Below, one piece after another: positions 26,730 through 34,364 of a stretch of 64,000 nucleotides of DNA (the first letter of the stretch is position 1; every line of letters starts with the position of its first letter). Both the position numbers and the translations under genes were made by a program. The notes under the pieces were generated by a model. The model had not been told where the DNA came from. It saw only the letters and a list, made by a program, of their open reading frames with translations, and did not search any database. Origin of the DNA: an uncultured Clostridia bacterium (GTDB taxonomy: Bacteria; Bacillota; Clostridia; Oscillospirales; Acutalibacteraceae); the NCBI GenBank assembly GCA_947585745.1, contig CANPXF010000008.1, positions 1-64,000 of the forward strand, written 5' to 3'.

Positions 26730-27218
26730 ATGCAGAACGCAAAAGGCAAGGTACATAAATTCGGAGATAACGTGGATACCGACGTAATTATTCCCGCGCG
26801 TTATCTTAACACCGCCTCCCATAAGGAGCTGGCGGCTCATTGTATGGAGGATATAGACAAGGAATTCGTAAACAAGGTCAACGACGGCGATATTATGGTC
26901 GCGGCTAAAAATTTCGGATGCGGTTCCTCGCGCGAACACGCTCCTATCGCGATTAAAGCAAGCGGAATAAGCTGTGTAATTGCGTCGAGCTTTGCGAGAA
27001 TTTTTTACCGCAACGCAATTAATATCGGACTTCCGATTGTCGAGTGTCCCGAGGCGGCGGAGGCGATTTCAAACGGTGATATTGTTTCGGTCGATTTTAA
27101 TACGGGCGTTATTACGAACGAAACTACGGGCGAAAAGTTTCAGGGAGAACCTTTTCCCGAATTTATCCAAAACATAATCGCAAAGGGCGGACTGATTAAT
27201 TCAATTAAAAAATTTTAA
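26730..27218 (+). CDS. leuD: 3-isopropylmalate dehydratase small subunit
   Basis: A 162-residue partner of LeuC. It opens [21 protein letters not shown] and has [20 protein letters not shown] and [16 protein letters not shown], the swivel-domain signatures. The ATG at 26730 gives the family's normal N-terminus; GTG codons at 26721 and 26703 are in frame but would add atypical residues. Its SD is embedded in a pseudoknot-type leader, suggesting separate translational control from leuC. Confidence 0.93.
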   Translation: MQNAKGKVHKFGDNVDTDVIIPARYLNTASHKELAAHCMEDIDKEFVNKVNDGDIMVAAKNFGCGSSREHAPIAIKASGISCVIASSFARIFYRNAINIGLPIVECPEAAEAISNGDIVSVDFNTGVITNETTGEKFQGEPFPEFIQNIIAKGGLINSIKKF

Positions 27219-27221
27219 ATC

Positions 27222-27484
27222 TCCACGTCAAATATTGCAGTCCCTATCGGATAATTCATCTCCCTCAAACCATTCTCCCTCTATTTTACTTTGGATGGGG
27301 AGGACAGGTTCTGCTGTAGACTTTTTAAAACTTTTCCTCTAAATCCGATTTGAAAAAGAATTAAAAGGTTATCTATAAATTTAATTTTTAATTCTTAATT
27401 TTTAATTTTTAATTCAAAAATCCCCCAAACCGTTCTTCCCCTATTTTACTTTGGGTGGGGAGGATAGGGACTGCAATGTTTAAC
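27222..27484. repeat. 263-bp inverted-repeat-bounded element (MITE- or REP-like)
   Basis: Ends 27227-27248 and 27463-27484 are inverted repeats matching at 20 of 22 bases. Inside, about 60 bases near 27263-27323 are repeated imperfectly in direct orientation at 27422-27482 (shared CTATTTTACTTTGG and GGGGAGGA). The centre is a low-complexity TTTTTAATT tract. It encodes nothing. The left 21 bases recur exactly at 3734-3754, so it belongs to a dispersed family. Confidence 0.65.
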
Positions 27485-27494
27485 TGAGAGATAG

Positions 27495-27520
27495 AAAAAA
27501 CTCCCTTTCGGGAGTTTTTT
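27495..27520 (-). terminator. Terminator of ilvB
   Basis: AAAAAACTCCC / GGGAGTTTTTT with loop TTTC is a symmetrical 11-bp stem ending in T on either strand. On the minus strand it overlaps the ilvB stop codon. Confidence 0.92.
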
Positions 27521-29186
27521 ACATTTCGGTTACTATTTCATTTACTGTTTTTCCGGGCGGAATCATCGGAAGTACGTTTGCGTCGGGACTGATTTTGCAG
27601 TCGATTACAACAGGTCCGTTCATTTCGACAGCTTTTTTAAGCACGGGCTTTATATCCTCCGACTTTTCTATTCTCATTCCCGCCACGCCGAACGCCTCGG
27701 CTACCTTGACAAAGTCCGTCGCGCGTTTGGGGTCAGTTTGCGAGAACCTGCTTTCGTAGAAGAGCTTTTGCCATTGACGGACCATTCCAAGAACCTTGTT
27801 GTTCATAACAAGCACAACAATCGGCAGGTCGTAGGATTTGAGCGTTACAAGCTCGTTTAAATTCATATGAAAGCTTCCGTCGCCCGTTACGAGAAAAACT
27901 TTTTTACGGGGGAACGCGCACTGCGCGCCGATTGACGCGCCCATTCCAAAGCCCATAGTTCCCATACCGCCTGAAGTGAGGAGAGTCCTCGGCTGTTCAA
28001 ATTTTGAGTATTGAGCAACCCACATCTGATGTTGTCCTACGTCGGTAGCGATAATATCCTCGGGGCGTTTAATCTCGTTTAACGCGTCTAAGATGTCCTC
28101 GGCAACAACGTAGTCCTTACTTTCGGCTTTGGGGGCTTTCTTTTCGGTTTTCCAGATTTCAAGCTGTGCGAGCCATTGAACGTGGCTCTGCTTTTCTATG
28201 CAGTTGTTAAGTATTTCAAGAACGTCTTTCATATCACCGATTATGTGATTATCGGTGCGTACGTTTTTGTCAATTTCATTTTCGTCAATGTCGATATGTA
28301 TAATGTTTGCCTGCGCTCCGAATTTTTCGGGATTGCCCGCAACCCTGTCGGAGAATCTCGCTCCGCAGGCGATAATAAGGTCGCATTTTTCGGTTGCCAT
28401 ACCTGTTTCATAACCGCCGTGCATACCGAGATTTCCCATATTAAGGCGGTGTCCCGCGGGAATACAGCCAAGTCCCATAAGCGAACAGCAAACGGGGGCG
28501 TCGATTTTCTCGGCAAATTCAACAAGCTGTTTTGACGCGTTGGAGCTGATAACTCCTCCGCCAGCGTAAATCATCGGGAATTTTGATTTGTTAATAAGCT
28601 CAACCGCCTGCGAAATTTTCTCCGCGTTATCAACCTCTACGGACTTTTTCTCAGGGGGAGTAAGAGGTTCAAATTCAGTTTTCTGCGCGGTAATATCCTT
28701 AGGAACGTCTATTAAAACCGGTCCCTTTCTGCCCTCGTTCGCGAGCATAAAAGCCGTTCTTATGGCGGGGGCTAAATCCTCTATTTTTTTAACAAGGTAA
28801 CTGCCCTTTGTAATAGGCTTGACGATGTTGACTATATCAACCTCTTGAAAGCTGTCGCGTCCGAGCAAATCGACGTTTACGTTGCCTGTGATAATTACCA
28901 TAGGGATACTGTCGATGTTGGCGGTTGCGATACCCGTTACCGTGTTGGTGGCTCCCGGACCCGAAGTAGTCATACATACTCCGACCTTTCCCGTCGCTCT
29001 CGCGTAACCGTCGGCGGCGTGGGAGGCGCCCTGTTCGTGGGCTGTCAGAATATGGTTTATTTTATCGCTGTATTTATAAAGCGCGTCATATGTATTAAGC
29101 GCCGCGCCGCCCGGATAGCCGAAAACCGTGTCTACGCCTTGCTCAATAAGACATTCGCAAATAATTTCCGCACCTGTAAGTTGCAT
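27519..29186 (-). CDS. ilvB: Acetolactate synthase, catalytic subunit
   Basis: A 555-residue ThDP enzyme that makes acetolactate or acetohydroxybutyrate, the first common step of valine, leucine and isoleucine synthesis. The catalytic glutamate is E51 in AHEQGASHAADGYARA. The FAD/ThDP domains include GVCMTTSGPGATN and the ThDP-Mg motif GDGSFHMNLNELVTLKSYDLPIVVLVMNN. AGGGGA precedes the start. No regulatory subunit (ilvN) adjoins it. It converges on leuCD, sharing the branched-chain theme. Confidence 0.95.
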   Translation of the reverse strand: MQLTGAEIICECLIEQGVDTVFGYPGGAALNTYDALYKYSDKINHILTAHEQGASHAADGYARATGKVGVCMTTSGPGATNTVTGIATANIDSIPMVIITGNVNVDLLGRDSFQEVDIVNIVKPITKGSYLVKKIEDLAPAIRTAFMLANEGRKGPVLIDVPKDITAQKTEFEPLTPPEKKSVEVDNAEKISQAVELINKSKFPMIYAGGGVISSNASKQLVEFAEKIDAPVCCSLMGLGCIPAGHRLNMGNLGMHGGYETGMATEKCDLIIACGARFSDRVAGNPEKFGAQANIIHIDIDENEIDKNVRTDNHIIGDMKDVLEILNNCIEKQSHVQWLAQLEIWKTEKKAPKAESKDYVVAEDILDALNEIKRPEDIIATDVGQHQMWVAQYSKFEQPRTLLTSGGMGTMGFGMGASIGAQCAFPRKKVFLVTGDGSFHMNLNELVTLKSYDLPIVVLVMNNKVLGMVRQWQKLFYESRFSQTDPKRATDFVKVAEAFGVAGMRIEKSEDIKPVLKKAVEMNGPVVIDCKISPDANVLPMIPPGKTVNEIVTEM

Positions 29187-29239
29187 TGAAAATTCCCCTA
29201 TCCTTTTATAAAATTACCTAATAAGTCATTATCTATAAT

Positions 29240-29268
29240 ATTTTACAAGAATGCAAGTTAAATGTCAA
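29240..29268 (-). promoter_or_regulatory. Promoter of ilvB
   Basis: On the minus strand a perfect TTGACA (29263-29268), a 17-base spacer and TAAAAT (29240-29245), 54 bases before the start codon. No T-box specifier structure was found between it and ilvB. Confidence 0.75.
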
Positions 29269-29410
29269 GCAAAACCGCGCCCTTGTGATTTTGTAAAATT
29301 AACTAAAATTTATTTATAATTTAAAGTCAATGAAAACTTAAGTTGTGAACATATTATTTTGAAAATATGTAAATTAAAATTGTATTTTTTAATTAAACCG
29401 CAAATATAAA

Positions 29411-29444
29411 AGCGTGTAAACAGTTGAAAAACAGCTTACACGCT
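29411..29444 (-). terminator. Terminator after the decayed XRE gene
   Basis: AGCGTGTAA (29411-29419) and TTACACGCT (29436-29444) pair perfectly. On the minus strand the stem is followed by TTTATATTT. Confidence 0.75.
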
Positions 29445-29446
29445 AT

Positions 29447-29688
29447 TTATTTTATTTCTTGCTCTGTTTCGTCAAACAACGGACTGTCAAAAACTCCCTG
29501 ACGGTGATTTGCAATCCGTCGCAGATTTTCTTTATTGATACCACGCCCGGATTTTTGCTTTTTTGATTTAGCATACTGTATATGGTTGACGGAGAAACAC
29601 CTGAAATATTCGCAAGAGCATTGACGGCAATATTTCTGCCTTTGCAGAGTTCAATAATTCGTTAAGCGACAGCTTCTTTTGTTCTCAT
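29447..29688 (-). pseudogene. XRE-family regulator pseudogene (nonsense plus frameshift)
   Basis: Reading from the ATG at 29686-29688 gives MRTKEAVA, an in-frame TAA at codon 9, then a complete helix-turn-helix (NALANISGVSPSTIYSMLNQ). Near the end, one base lost from a T tract shifts EFFDSPLFDETEQEIK out of frame; the next in-frame stop is then at 29452-29454. One stop-to-sense change and one inserted T restore a protein of about 80 residues typical of small XRE regulators in Clostridia. A terminator follows. Two independent lesions make a sequencing error unlikely. Confidence 0.8.
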
Positions 29689-29719
29689 AACTTTATCCTT
29701 ATTACTTTATTAATATAAA

Positions 29720-30406
29720 TCAATCTAAAAACTTCAAAATAGCTTTGATGGAATTTTCAGCCGCAAAAAATCTGAATTTATCGAAGTCGACGCCCTCGTT
29801 AAAATTCAAATCGTCGCTTATTGAGCGGAGAATTGCGAAAGGCACCTTGTTTCGGTAGCAAACGTGGCCGACCGCTCCTCCCTCCATTTCACAGCAGAGA
29901 GCGTTAAACTCATTTGCGATGAATTCGCGCTGTTTTAAGGAGGAAACGAAAATATCTCCCGTCGCTACCCTGCCCACCATAACATTTACGCCGAGAGATT
30001 TACAGCAGTCGTAAAGCTTTTCGTATGCGGTTTTATCGGCGGGAATATCAATCCGCTTTTCGTCTGTGTACCAGATTTCCCCTCTCGGGTCGCCGAGGGC
30101 GGTGCCGTTCATATCGTGTTCAACGCAGTCGCTCGAAATTACAATATCGCCGATTTTAAGCTTTTTTGAAAGACTGCCCGCGATTCCCGAATTTATAATC
30201 ACATCGGGCTTGTAGTAATCTATCATAATCTGCGTTCCGAGCGCGGCGTTGACCTTGCCCACACCGCACTCCGACAGCACAACGTCCTTGCCCTTGATTT
30301 TTCCGCTTATAAAGTCAAGTCCCGCGACCGTCTTTATTTTTGGATTTTCCACAGACTGTTTAAGTCCGTCTGCTTCAATTTTGAGCGCGCATATTATTCC
30401 TGTCAT
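29720..30406 (-). CDS. mtnN: 5'-methylthioadenosine/S-adenosylhomocysteine nucleosidase
   Basis: A 228-residue nucleoside phosphorylase-fold enzyme that cleaves MTA and SAH to adenine and the thio-sugar. IICALKIEADGL, SECGVGKVNAALGTQIMI, NSGIAGSL, VATGDIFV and CCEMEGGAVGHVC followed by ISDD carry the catalytic Glu/Asp and the purine pocket. The start at 30406 follows AAAGGAG; longer in-frame starts are leftover rsmE sequence. The upstream 163 bases are an almost exact copy of 31104-31266. It probably belonged to an rsmE-mtnN operon now split by the DUF3592 gene. Confidence 0.93.
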   Translation of the reverse strand: MTGIICALKIEADGLKQSVENPKIKTVAGLDFISGKIKGKDVVLSECGVGKVNAALGTQIMIDYYKPDVIINSGIAGSLSKKLKIGDIVISSDCVEHDMNGTALGDPRGEIWYTDEKRIDIPADKTAYEKLYDCCKSLGVNVMVGRVATGDIFVSSLKQREFIANEFNALCCEMEGGAVGHVCYRNKVPFAILRSISDDLNFNEGVDFDKFRFFAAENSIKAILKFLD

Positions 30407-30469
30407 TTTCAAACTCCTTTGCAGTAGTCGCGTTGCAGTCCATTTCCCCGAGCGCGTACATAATAATTG
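30307..30469. repeat. 163-bp direct repeat, copy in intact mtnN
   Basis: It covers the first 33 mtnN codons, the SD and the adjoining former rsmE 3' end. It matches 31104-31266 with only two differences, at an offset of 797 bases. Confidence 0.9.
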
Positions 30470-30501
30470 CAATTGATTTGTTTCTTTATTTATTCAATCC
30501 T

Positions 30502-30963
30502 TTAAAACAACTTCCATATATTATAGAGCGCTATTGAAAAAGCAACTACTATTATAATTGTTGTAAAACACCCGGAGGCTTTAGGTCCGTTTTTTATCTC
30601 AACCTCACTAATTGCTTTTGATGGATTATTCTTATCAAAATATATATTTATTGAATTAGGCGGTCCGGAGGATATACCGCTTTTTGCTCTGAGATTATAT
30701 GTTTTATAATACTTCTTTCCATTCACTGCATACTCATATTTTGCTTTGTAGGAAGGAAAGTTATTTGCTTTTCTCATCATATGAATACCGGTATAAATAT
30801 TATTGTTTACAATATAGGCTTTAGTGTAATTTCCTTTTTGGTAAGCTCTTTGAATGAATTTTCTTTTTCCGGAATATCCAAACACACACAGCTTTAGAAA
30901 CAGAAGAACTGCGACAAAAAATGAGATAATAACAACAATTTTTGCTTTTGATAAATCATCCAT
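30502..30963 (-). CDS. DUF3592-like membrane protein
   Basis: A 153-residue protein with two membrane helices (about 8-28, VVIISFFVAVLLFLKLCVFGY, and 132-152, FTTIIIVVAFSIALYNIWKLF) enclosing a beta-rich domain. The domain contains ATVxxN-type strands (KAYIVNNN), SYKAKYEYAVNGKKYYKTYN and the INIYFDKNNPSKAI motif of DUF3592 proteins. The function is unknown; relatives occur near toxin and secretion loci as small accessory membrane proteins. Its codon use is more A/T-rich than its neighbours. It sits between the two copies of duplicated rsmE/mtnN DNA, so it looks like a recent insertion. Confidence 0.7.
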   Translation of the reverse strand: MDDLSKAKIVVIISFFVAVLLFLKLCVFGYSGKRKFIQRAYQKGNYTKAYIVNNNIYTGIHMMRKANNFPSYKAKYEYAVNGKKYYKTYNLRAKSGISSGPPNSINIYFDKNNPSKAISEVEIKNGPKASGCFTTIIIVVAFSIALYNIWKLF

Positions 30964-30969
30964 ATTTAA

Positions 30970-31209
30970 TCACCATATTATTGAAGCGGGAATTTTAACA
31001 CTTGAATTGAAGGGGCAGTTACGGGGGGCGGTTTCGGCTCTCAAAATCCGTTTTCCGAGCGTTGCAACCCTTGCGCCGTTTTTCATTATATTTTTTATGC
31101 TTTTTATAAAGTCAAGTCCCGCGACCGTCTTTATTTTTGGATTTTCCACAGACTGTTTAAGTCTGTCCGCTTCAATTTTGAGCGCGCATATTATTCCTGT
31201 CATTTTCAA
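30970..31209 (-). pseudogene. Chimeric mtnN/rsmE gene fragment
   Basis: The frame begins with the first 33 or so residues of MtnN (MTGIICALKIEADRLKQSVE), then runs into an internally deleted piece of the RsmE C-terminal domain (SIKNIMKNGARVATLGKR, about 25 residues missing relative to intact RsmE). It ends in unrelated residues. It retains the mtnN SD but cannot make a functional enzyme. It marks a duplication junction beside the DUF3592 gene. Confidence 0.8.
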
Positions 31210-31266
31210 ACTCCTTTGCAGTAGTCGCGTTGCAGTCCATTTCCCCGAGCGCGTACATAATAATTG
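31104..31266. repeat. 163-bp direct repeat, copy overlapping the rsmE 3' end
   Basis: It is a near-identical partner of 30307-30469. A second, shorter repeat pair lies next to it: 31005-31079 resembles 31262-31337 within rsmE. Confidence 0.9.
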
Positions 31267-31960
31267 AAAGGGCAGTTACGGGAGCGGTTTCGGCTCTCAA
31301 AATCCGTTTTCCGAGCGTTGCGACCCTTACGCCGTTTTCAAGCGCAAAATCTACTTCGGATTTTTCAAATCCGCCCTCGCTTCCGATGAAAATTCCGATG
31401 CTTTTTGCGCCTTTTTCCGTTATATTTTTTATGCTTTCTCCGCCCAGCTCATAAAAAATTATGTTTCTCTCGTTTTCTTTGCTGTTTTCAACAGCCCTTT
31501 TAAAGCTTACCGCCTCGGATATTTCGGGAATAATTCCCCGCCTCGACTGCTGTGCCGCCTCTTTTGCAATTTTTTGCCAGCGGGTAAGCTTTTTTTCGAG
31601 GGATTTTTTATCGGGGCGGGATACGCACCTCGCGGAAATTGTCGGAACTATTTTTACGACGCCGAGCTCGACGCATTTTTGAATAATAAATTCCATTTTA
31701 TCGCCCTTAGGCAAAGCCTGATACAGCGTAATTTTAACATTCGGCTCATTTTCGCAGGGCGTTTTTTTGAGAATGTTTACGCTCACGCTTCCGTTCGAAA
31801 TATTTTCAATTTCGCAGTCATACTGCATACTTGAAGGGCTGATTAAGGTCAGCTTTTCCCCGATTTTCATTCTTAGGCTTTTTGAAATGTGGCGCGCGTT
31901 TTCGCCGTTTATATTAAATTTTTTGCCGTTAACTTCTTCGTCAATAAAAAACCAAGGCAT
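31172..31960 (-). CDS. rsmE: 16S rRNA m3U1498 methyltransferase
   Basis: A 262-residue SPOUT methyltransferase modifying U1498 of 16S rRNA. The N-terminal PUA-like domain holds HISKSLRMKIGEKLTLI. The trefoil-knot domain has ALPKGDKMEFIIQKCVELGV, RWQKIAKEAAQQSRRGIIPEI, FIGSEGGFEKSEVDFA and LGKRILRAETAP. The C-terminal tail beyond EMDC is encoded by the former mtnN SD and start, so the frame overlaps the chimeric fragment. AGGTG precedes the ATG. Confidence 0.93.
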   Translation of the reverse strand: MPWFFIDEEVNGKKFNINGENARHISKSLRMKIGEKLTLISPSSMQYDCEIENISNGSVSVNILKKTPCENEPNVKITLYQALPKGDKMEFIIQKCVELGVVKIVPTISARCVSRPDKKSLEKKLTRWQKIAKEAAQQSRRGIIPEISEAVSFKRAVENSKENERNIIFYELGGESIKNITEKGAKSIGIFIGSEGGFEKSEVDFALENGVRVATLGKRILRAETAPVTALSIIMYALGEMDCNATTAKEFENDRNNMRAQN

Positions 31961-31998
31961 ATTATCACCTGCTTTATCTTATCAAATTTAGCTTTATA

Positions 31999-32028
31999 TT
32001 GCAATATCCCCGATGATTGTGGTAGAAT
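31999..32028 (+). promoter_or_regulatory. Promoter of pncC
   Basis: TTGCAA (31999-32004), an 18-base spacer and TAGAAT (32023-32028), 19 bases before the chosen TTG start. The short leader leaves room for only the SD. Confidence 0.5.
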
Positions 32029-32046
32029 AACAGAGAGGTGATTTTA

Positions 32047-32595
32047 TTGGTTAAAATAACCGCAAAGGACTTTAAGAAAATTTTAGTAGATGAAAATATA
32101 ATCGCGGAAGAACTGCAAAATTTCGTTGTGCAGGAGCTTATAAAAAATGAAAAAAAGGTTGCGACAGCGGAAAGCTGTACGGGCGGACTTTTGAGTAAGC
32201 GGATTACAGAGGTTCCCGGGGTGAGCAGTGTGTTCGAGTGCGGAGTGTGCTCGTACGCAAATCGCATAAAAAATAAAGTTTTGGGAGTAAAGAGCGAAAC
32301 GCTTAAAACGGTCGGAGCGGTTTCTCCCGAAACGGCAAAGCAGATGGCTGTAGGCATAAAATCTCTCGCAAATTCCGACTTTTCCGTTTCCACCACAGGT
32401 ATCGCGGGCCCCACGGGCGGAAGCGAGGAAAAGCCAGTCGGTCTTGTTTATATAGGCATTGCGTGTAGCTCGGGCGTTGAAGCCGTAAAGGCGGATTTAT
32501 CCGACGCTCAAAGCGTTAACAGGGAAACCGTAAGAAAGCTCGCGAGCGACGTTGCGCTCTACTGCCTGTTAAAAAAGATAAAAAATGTATGTTAA
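32047..32595 (+). CDS. pncC: Nicotinamide-nucleotide amidase (CinA C-terminal domain)
   Basis: A 182-residue stand-alone CinA C-terminal domain that deamidates NMN in pyridine nucleotide recycling. The signatures TAESCTGGLLSKRITEVPG, SYANRIKNKVLGV and STTGIAGPTGGSEEKPVGLVYIGIA are complete, and about 25 extra residues precede the domain. The probable start is TTG at 32047, six bases after AGAGAGGTG; the GTG at 32038 overlaps that SD. There is no N-terminal MoCF domain. It is divergent from rsmE. Confidence 0.9.
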   Translation: MVKITAKDFKKILVDENIIAEELQNFVVQELIKNEKKVATAESCTGGLLSKRITEVPGVSSVFECGVCSYANRIKNKVLGVKSETLKTVGAVSPETAKQMAVGIKSLANSDFSVSTTGIAGPTGGSEEKPVGLVYIGIACSSGVEAVKADLSDAQSVNRETVRKLASDVALYCLLKKIKNVC

Positions 32596-32638
32596 AAGAA
32601 AAATTATATGAATAAAATTTAAAAATTTATTTTAAAAG

Positions 32639-32669
32639 GCAGGCGCGCTGAAACGCCTGCTTTAATTTT
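32639..32669 (+). terminator. Terminator of pncC
   Basis: GCAGGCG (32639-32645) and CGCCTGC (32654-32660) form the stem, followed by TTTAATTTT. Confidence 0.8.
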
Positions 32670-32750
32670 GACGTTTCGCGCTTTTGGAAAATAATTTTGC
32701 GTTTGGCAATATTTGCGCGCACTAAATTTGTCGAGTAAAGAAAAAAGGTA

Positions 32751-32779
32751 TTGATAAATTTTTATTTGTATGTTAGAAT
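32751..32779 (+). promoter_or_regulatory. Promoter of malQ-glgP
   Basis: TTGATA (32751-32756), a 17-base spacer and TAGAAT (32774-32779), about 86 bases before malQ. Confidence 0.7.
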
Positions 32780-32865
32780 TGTATCACTATTATGGGATAC
32801 GCTGGGTTTTAGAGAAAAATGAACTTCAGAATTTTTGAATTAAAAAACCGAAAGGAGTTGAAACT

Positions 32866-34359
32866 ATGTCACGAATGGCAGGAATTTTAATGCCAATTAC
32901 ATCGCTCGCGTCACCTTACGGTATCGGAACAATTGGTAAGGAGGCGAGGGAATTCGCGGATTTCCTTTCGCAGGCGGGGCAGAAAATTTGGCAGATACTT
33001 CCCGCAGGCCCTACAAGCTACGGAGATTCGCCGTATCAGTCGTTTTCAACCTACGCGGGCAATCCTTATTTGATTGACCTCGACACCTTGGTTGACGAGG
33101 AGCTTATATCAAAAGAACAGCTTGACGCTATCGACTGGGGCGATAATCCCGAAGAGGTGGATTACGAGAAAATCTACAACAACCGCTTTGTGGTTTTGAA
33201 AAAAGCATATGAAACTTACATAGAAGATTATGAGCTCGACGTCTTTGAGGAATTTAAAGAAGAAAACGCTCATTGGCTCGACGATTACGCTCTTTATATG
33301 GCGGTTAAAAAGAGCTTTGGTATGTCCGCGTGGACCGAGTGGCCCGACGAGGCGATTAAAATGCGCAAGCCCGCCGCGTTAAGAAAGTATACGAAGAAGT
33401 TAGCTGACGATATTGATTTTTGGAAATGGGTACAGTTTAAGTTTTACGAACAGTGGTACGATTTCAGGGAGTATGTAAACGATTTAGGTATTCAGATTCT
33501 TGGAGATATGCCTATTTATGTTGCTATGGACAGCGCCGACACATGGGCCAATCCCGATGTTTTCTGGCTCGATGAAAACAACGAACCCGTGTGCGTTGCG
33601 GGATGTCCTCCCGATTATTTCTCGGAAACGGGACAGCTTTGGGGCAACCCCCTGTACGATTGGGAGTACCTCAAGGATACCGATTACGAGTGGTGGTTTA
33701 ACCGTATTGAGGCGGCCGCCAATCTGTATGACATTACGAGAATTGACCATTTCCGCGCCTTTAACGATTTTTACGCTATTCCGTATCCCGCTGAAAATGC
33801 GATTGAAGGCGAATGGATGGACGGTCCGGGAATGGATTTTTTCCAAAAAATGAAGGAGGCAATCGGGGATATTCCGATTGTGGCGGAGGACCTCGGCGAC
33901 CTCTCTCCCGGAGTTAAAAAACTGCTTAAAGACAGCGGTTATCCGGGAATGAAGGTTCTTGAGTTCGCGTTTGACGGCGACGACGAGAACGATTTTCTCC
34001 CTCATAACTTTGAAAACAGCAATTGCGTCGTTTATACAGGCACTCACGATAACGATACGATTATGGGCTGGTACAGCGAGGCTGAGCCCGAAGAAATCGA
34101 GTGCGCCGAAGAATACTGTAAAATAGGCGACGGCGAAGAATTTAACTGGGGAATAATCCGTACGGCTTACGAAAGCAAGGCCGATTATGCGGTTATACAA
34201 ATGCAGGATATTTTAGGACTTGGCAGCGAGGCAAGGATGAACATACCCTCAACCCTCGGCGGTAACTGGGTTTGGAGAATTGACGCTGACGCGCTCACGG
34301 ACAAGCTTGCAGAAAGATTATTATGGATGTCCGATACATACGGACGAATGGAGGATTAA
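32866..34359 (+). CDS. malQ: 4-alpha-glucanotransferase (amylomaltase)
   Basis: A 497-residue GH77 enzyme that disproportionates maltodextrins. The family opening GILMPITSLASPYGIGTIG and the maltose-binding GDSPYQSFSTYAGNP are clear. The nucleophile region is ITRIDHFRAFNDFYAIP, the acid/base PIVAEDLGDL and the third carboxylate YTGTHDNDTIMGWY. AAAGGAG precedes the ATG. It is cytoplasmic (no signal peptide). glgP starts five bases after its stop, so the two form a maltodextrin or glycogen degradation operon. Confidence 0.95.
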   Translation: MSRMAGILMPITSLASPYGIGTIGKEAREFADFLSQAGQKIWQILPAGPTSYGDSPYQSFSTYAGNPYLIDLDTLVDEELISKEQLDAIDWGDNPEEVDYEKIYNNRFVVLKKAYETYIEDYELDVFEEFKEENAHWLDDYALYMAVKKSFGMSAWTEWPDEAIKMRKPAALRKYTKKLADDIDFWKWVQFKFYEQWYDFREYVNDLGIQILGDMPIYVAMDSADTWANPDVFWLDENNEPVCVAGCPPDYFSETGQLWGNPLYDWEYLKDTDYEWWFNRIEAAANLYDITRIDHFRAFNDFYAIPYPAENAIEGEWMDGPGMDFFQKMKEAIGDIPIVAEDLGDLSPGVKKLLKDSGYPGMKVLEFAFDGDDENDFLPHNFENSNCVVYTGTHDNDTIMGWYSEAEPEEIECAEEYCKIGDGEEFNWGIIRTAYESKADYAVIQMQDILGLGSEARMNIPSTLGGNWVWRIDADALTDKLAERLLWMSDTYGRMED

Positions 34360-34364
34360 CAACT

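Noticed and set aside
33484..34200. A 238-codon open frame antisense to malQ
   Set aside because: No SD, no domain, and the sense strand is a complete GH77 enzyme with catalytic motifs.
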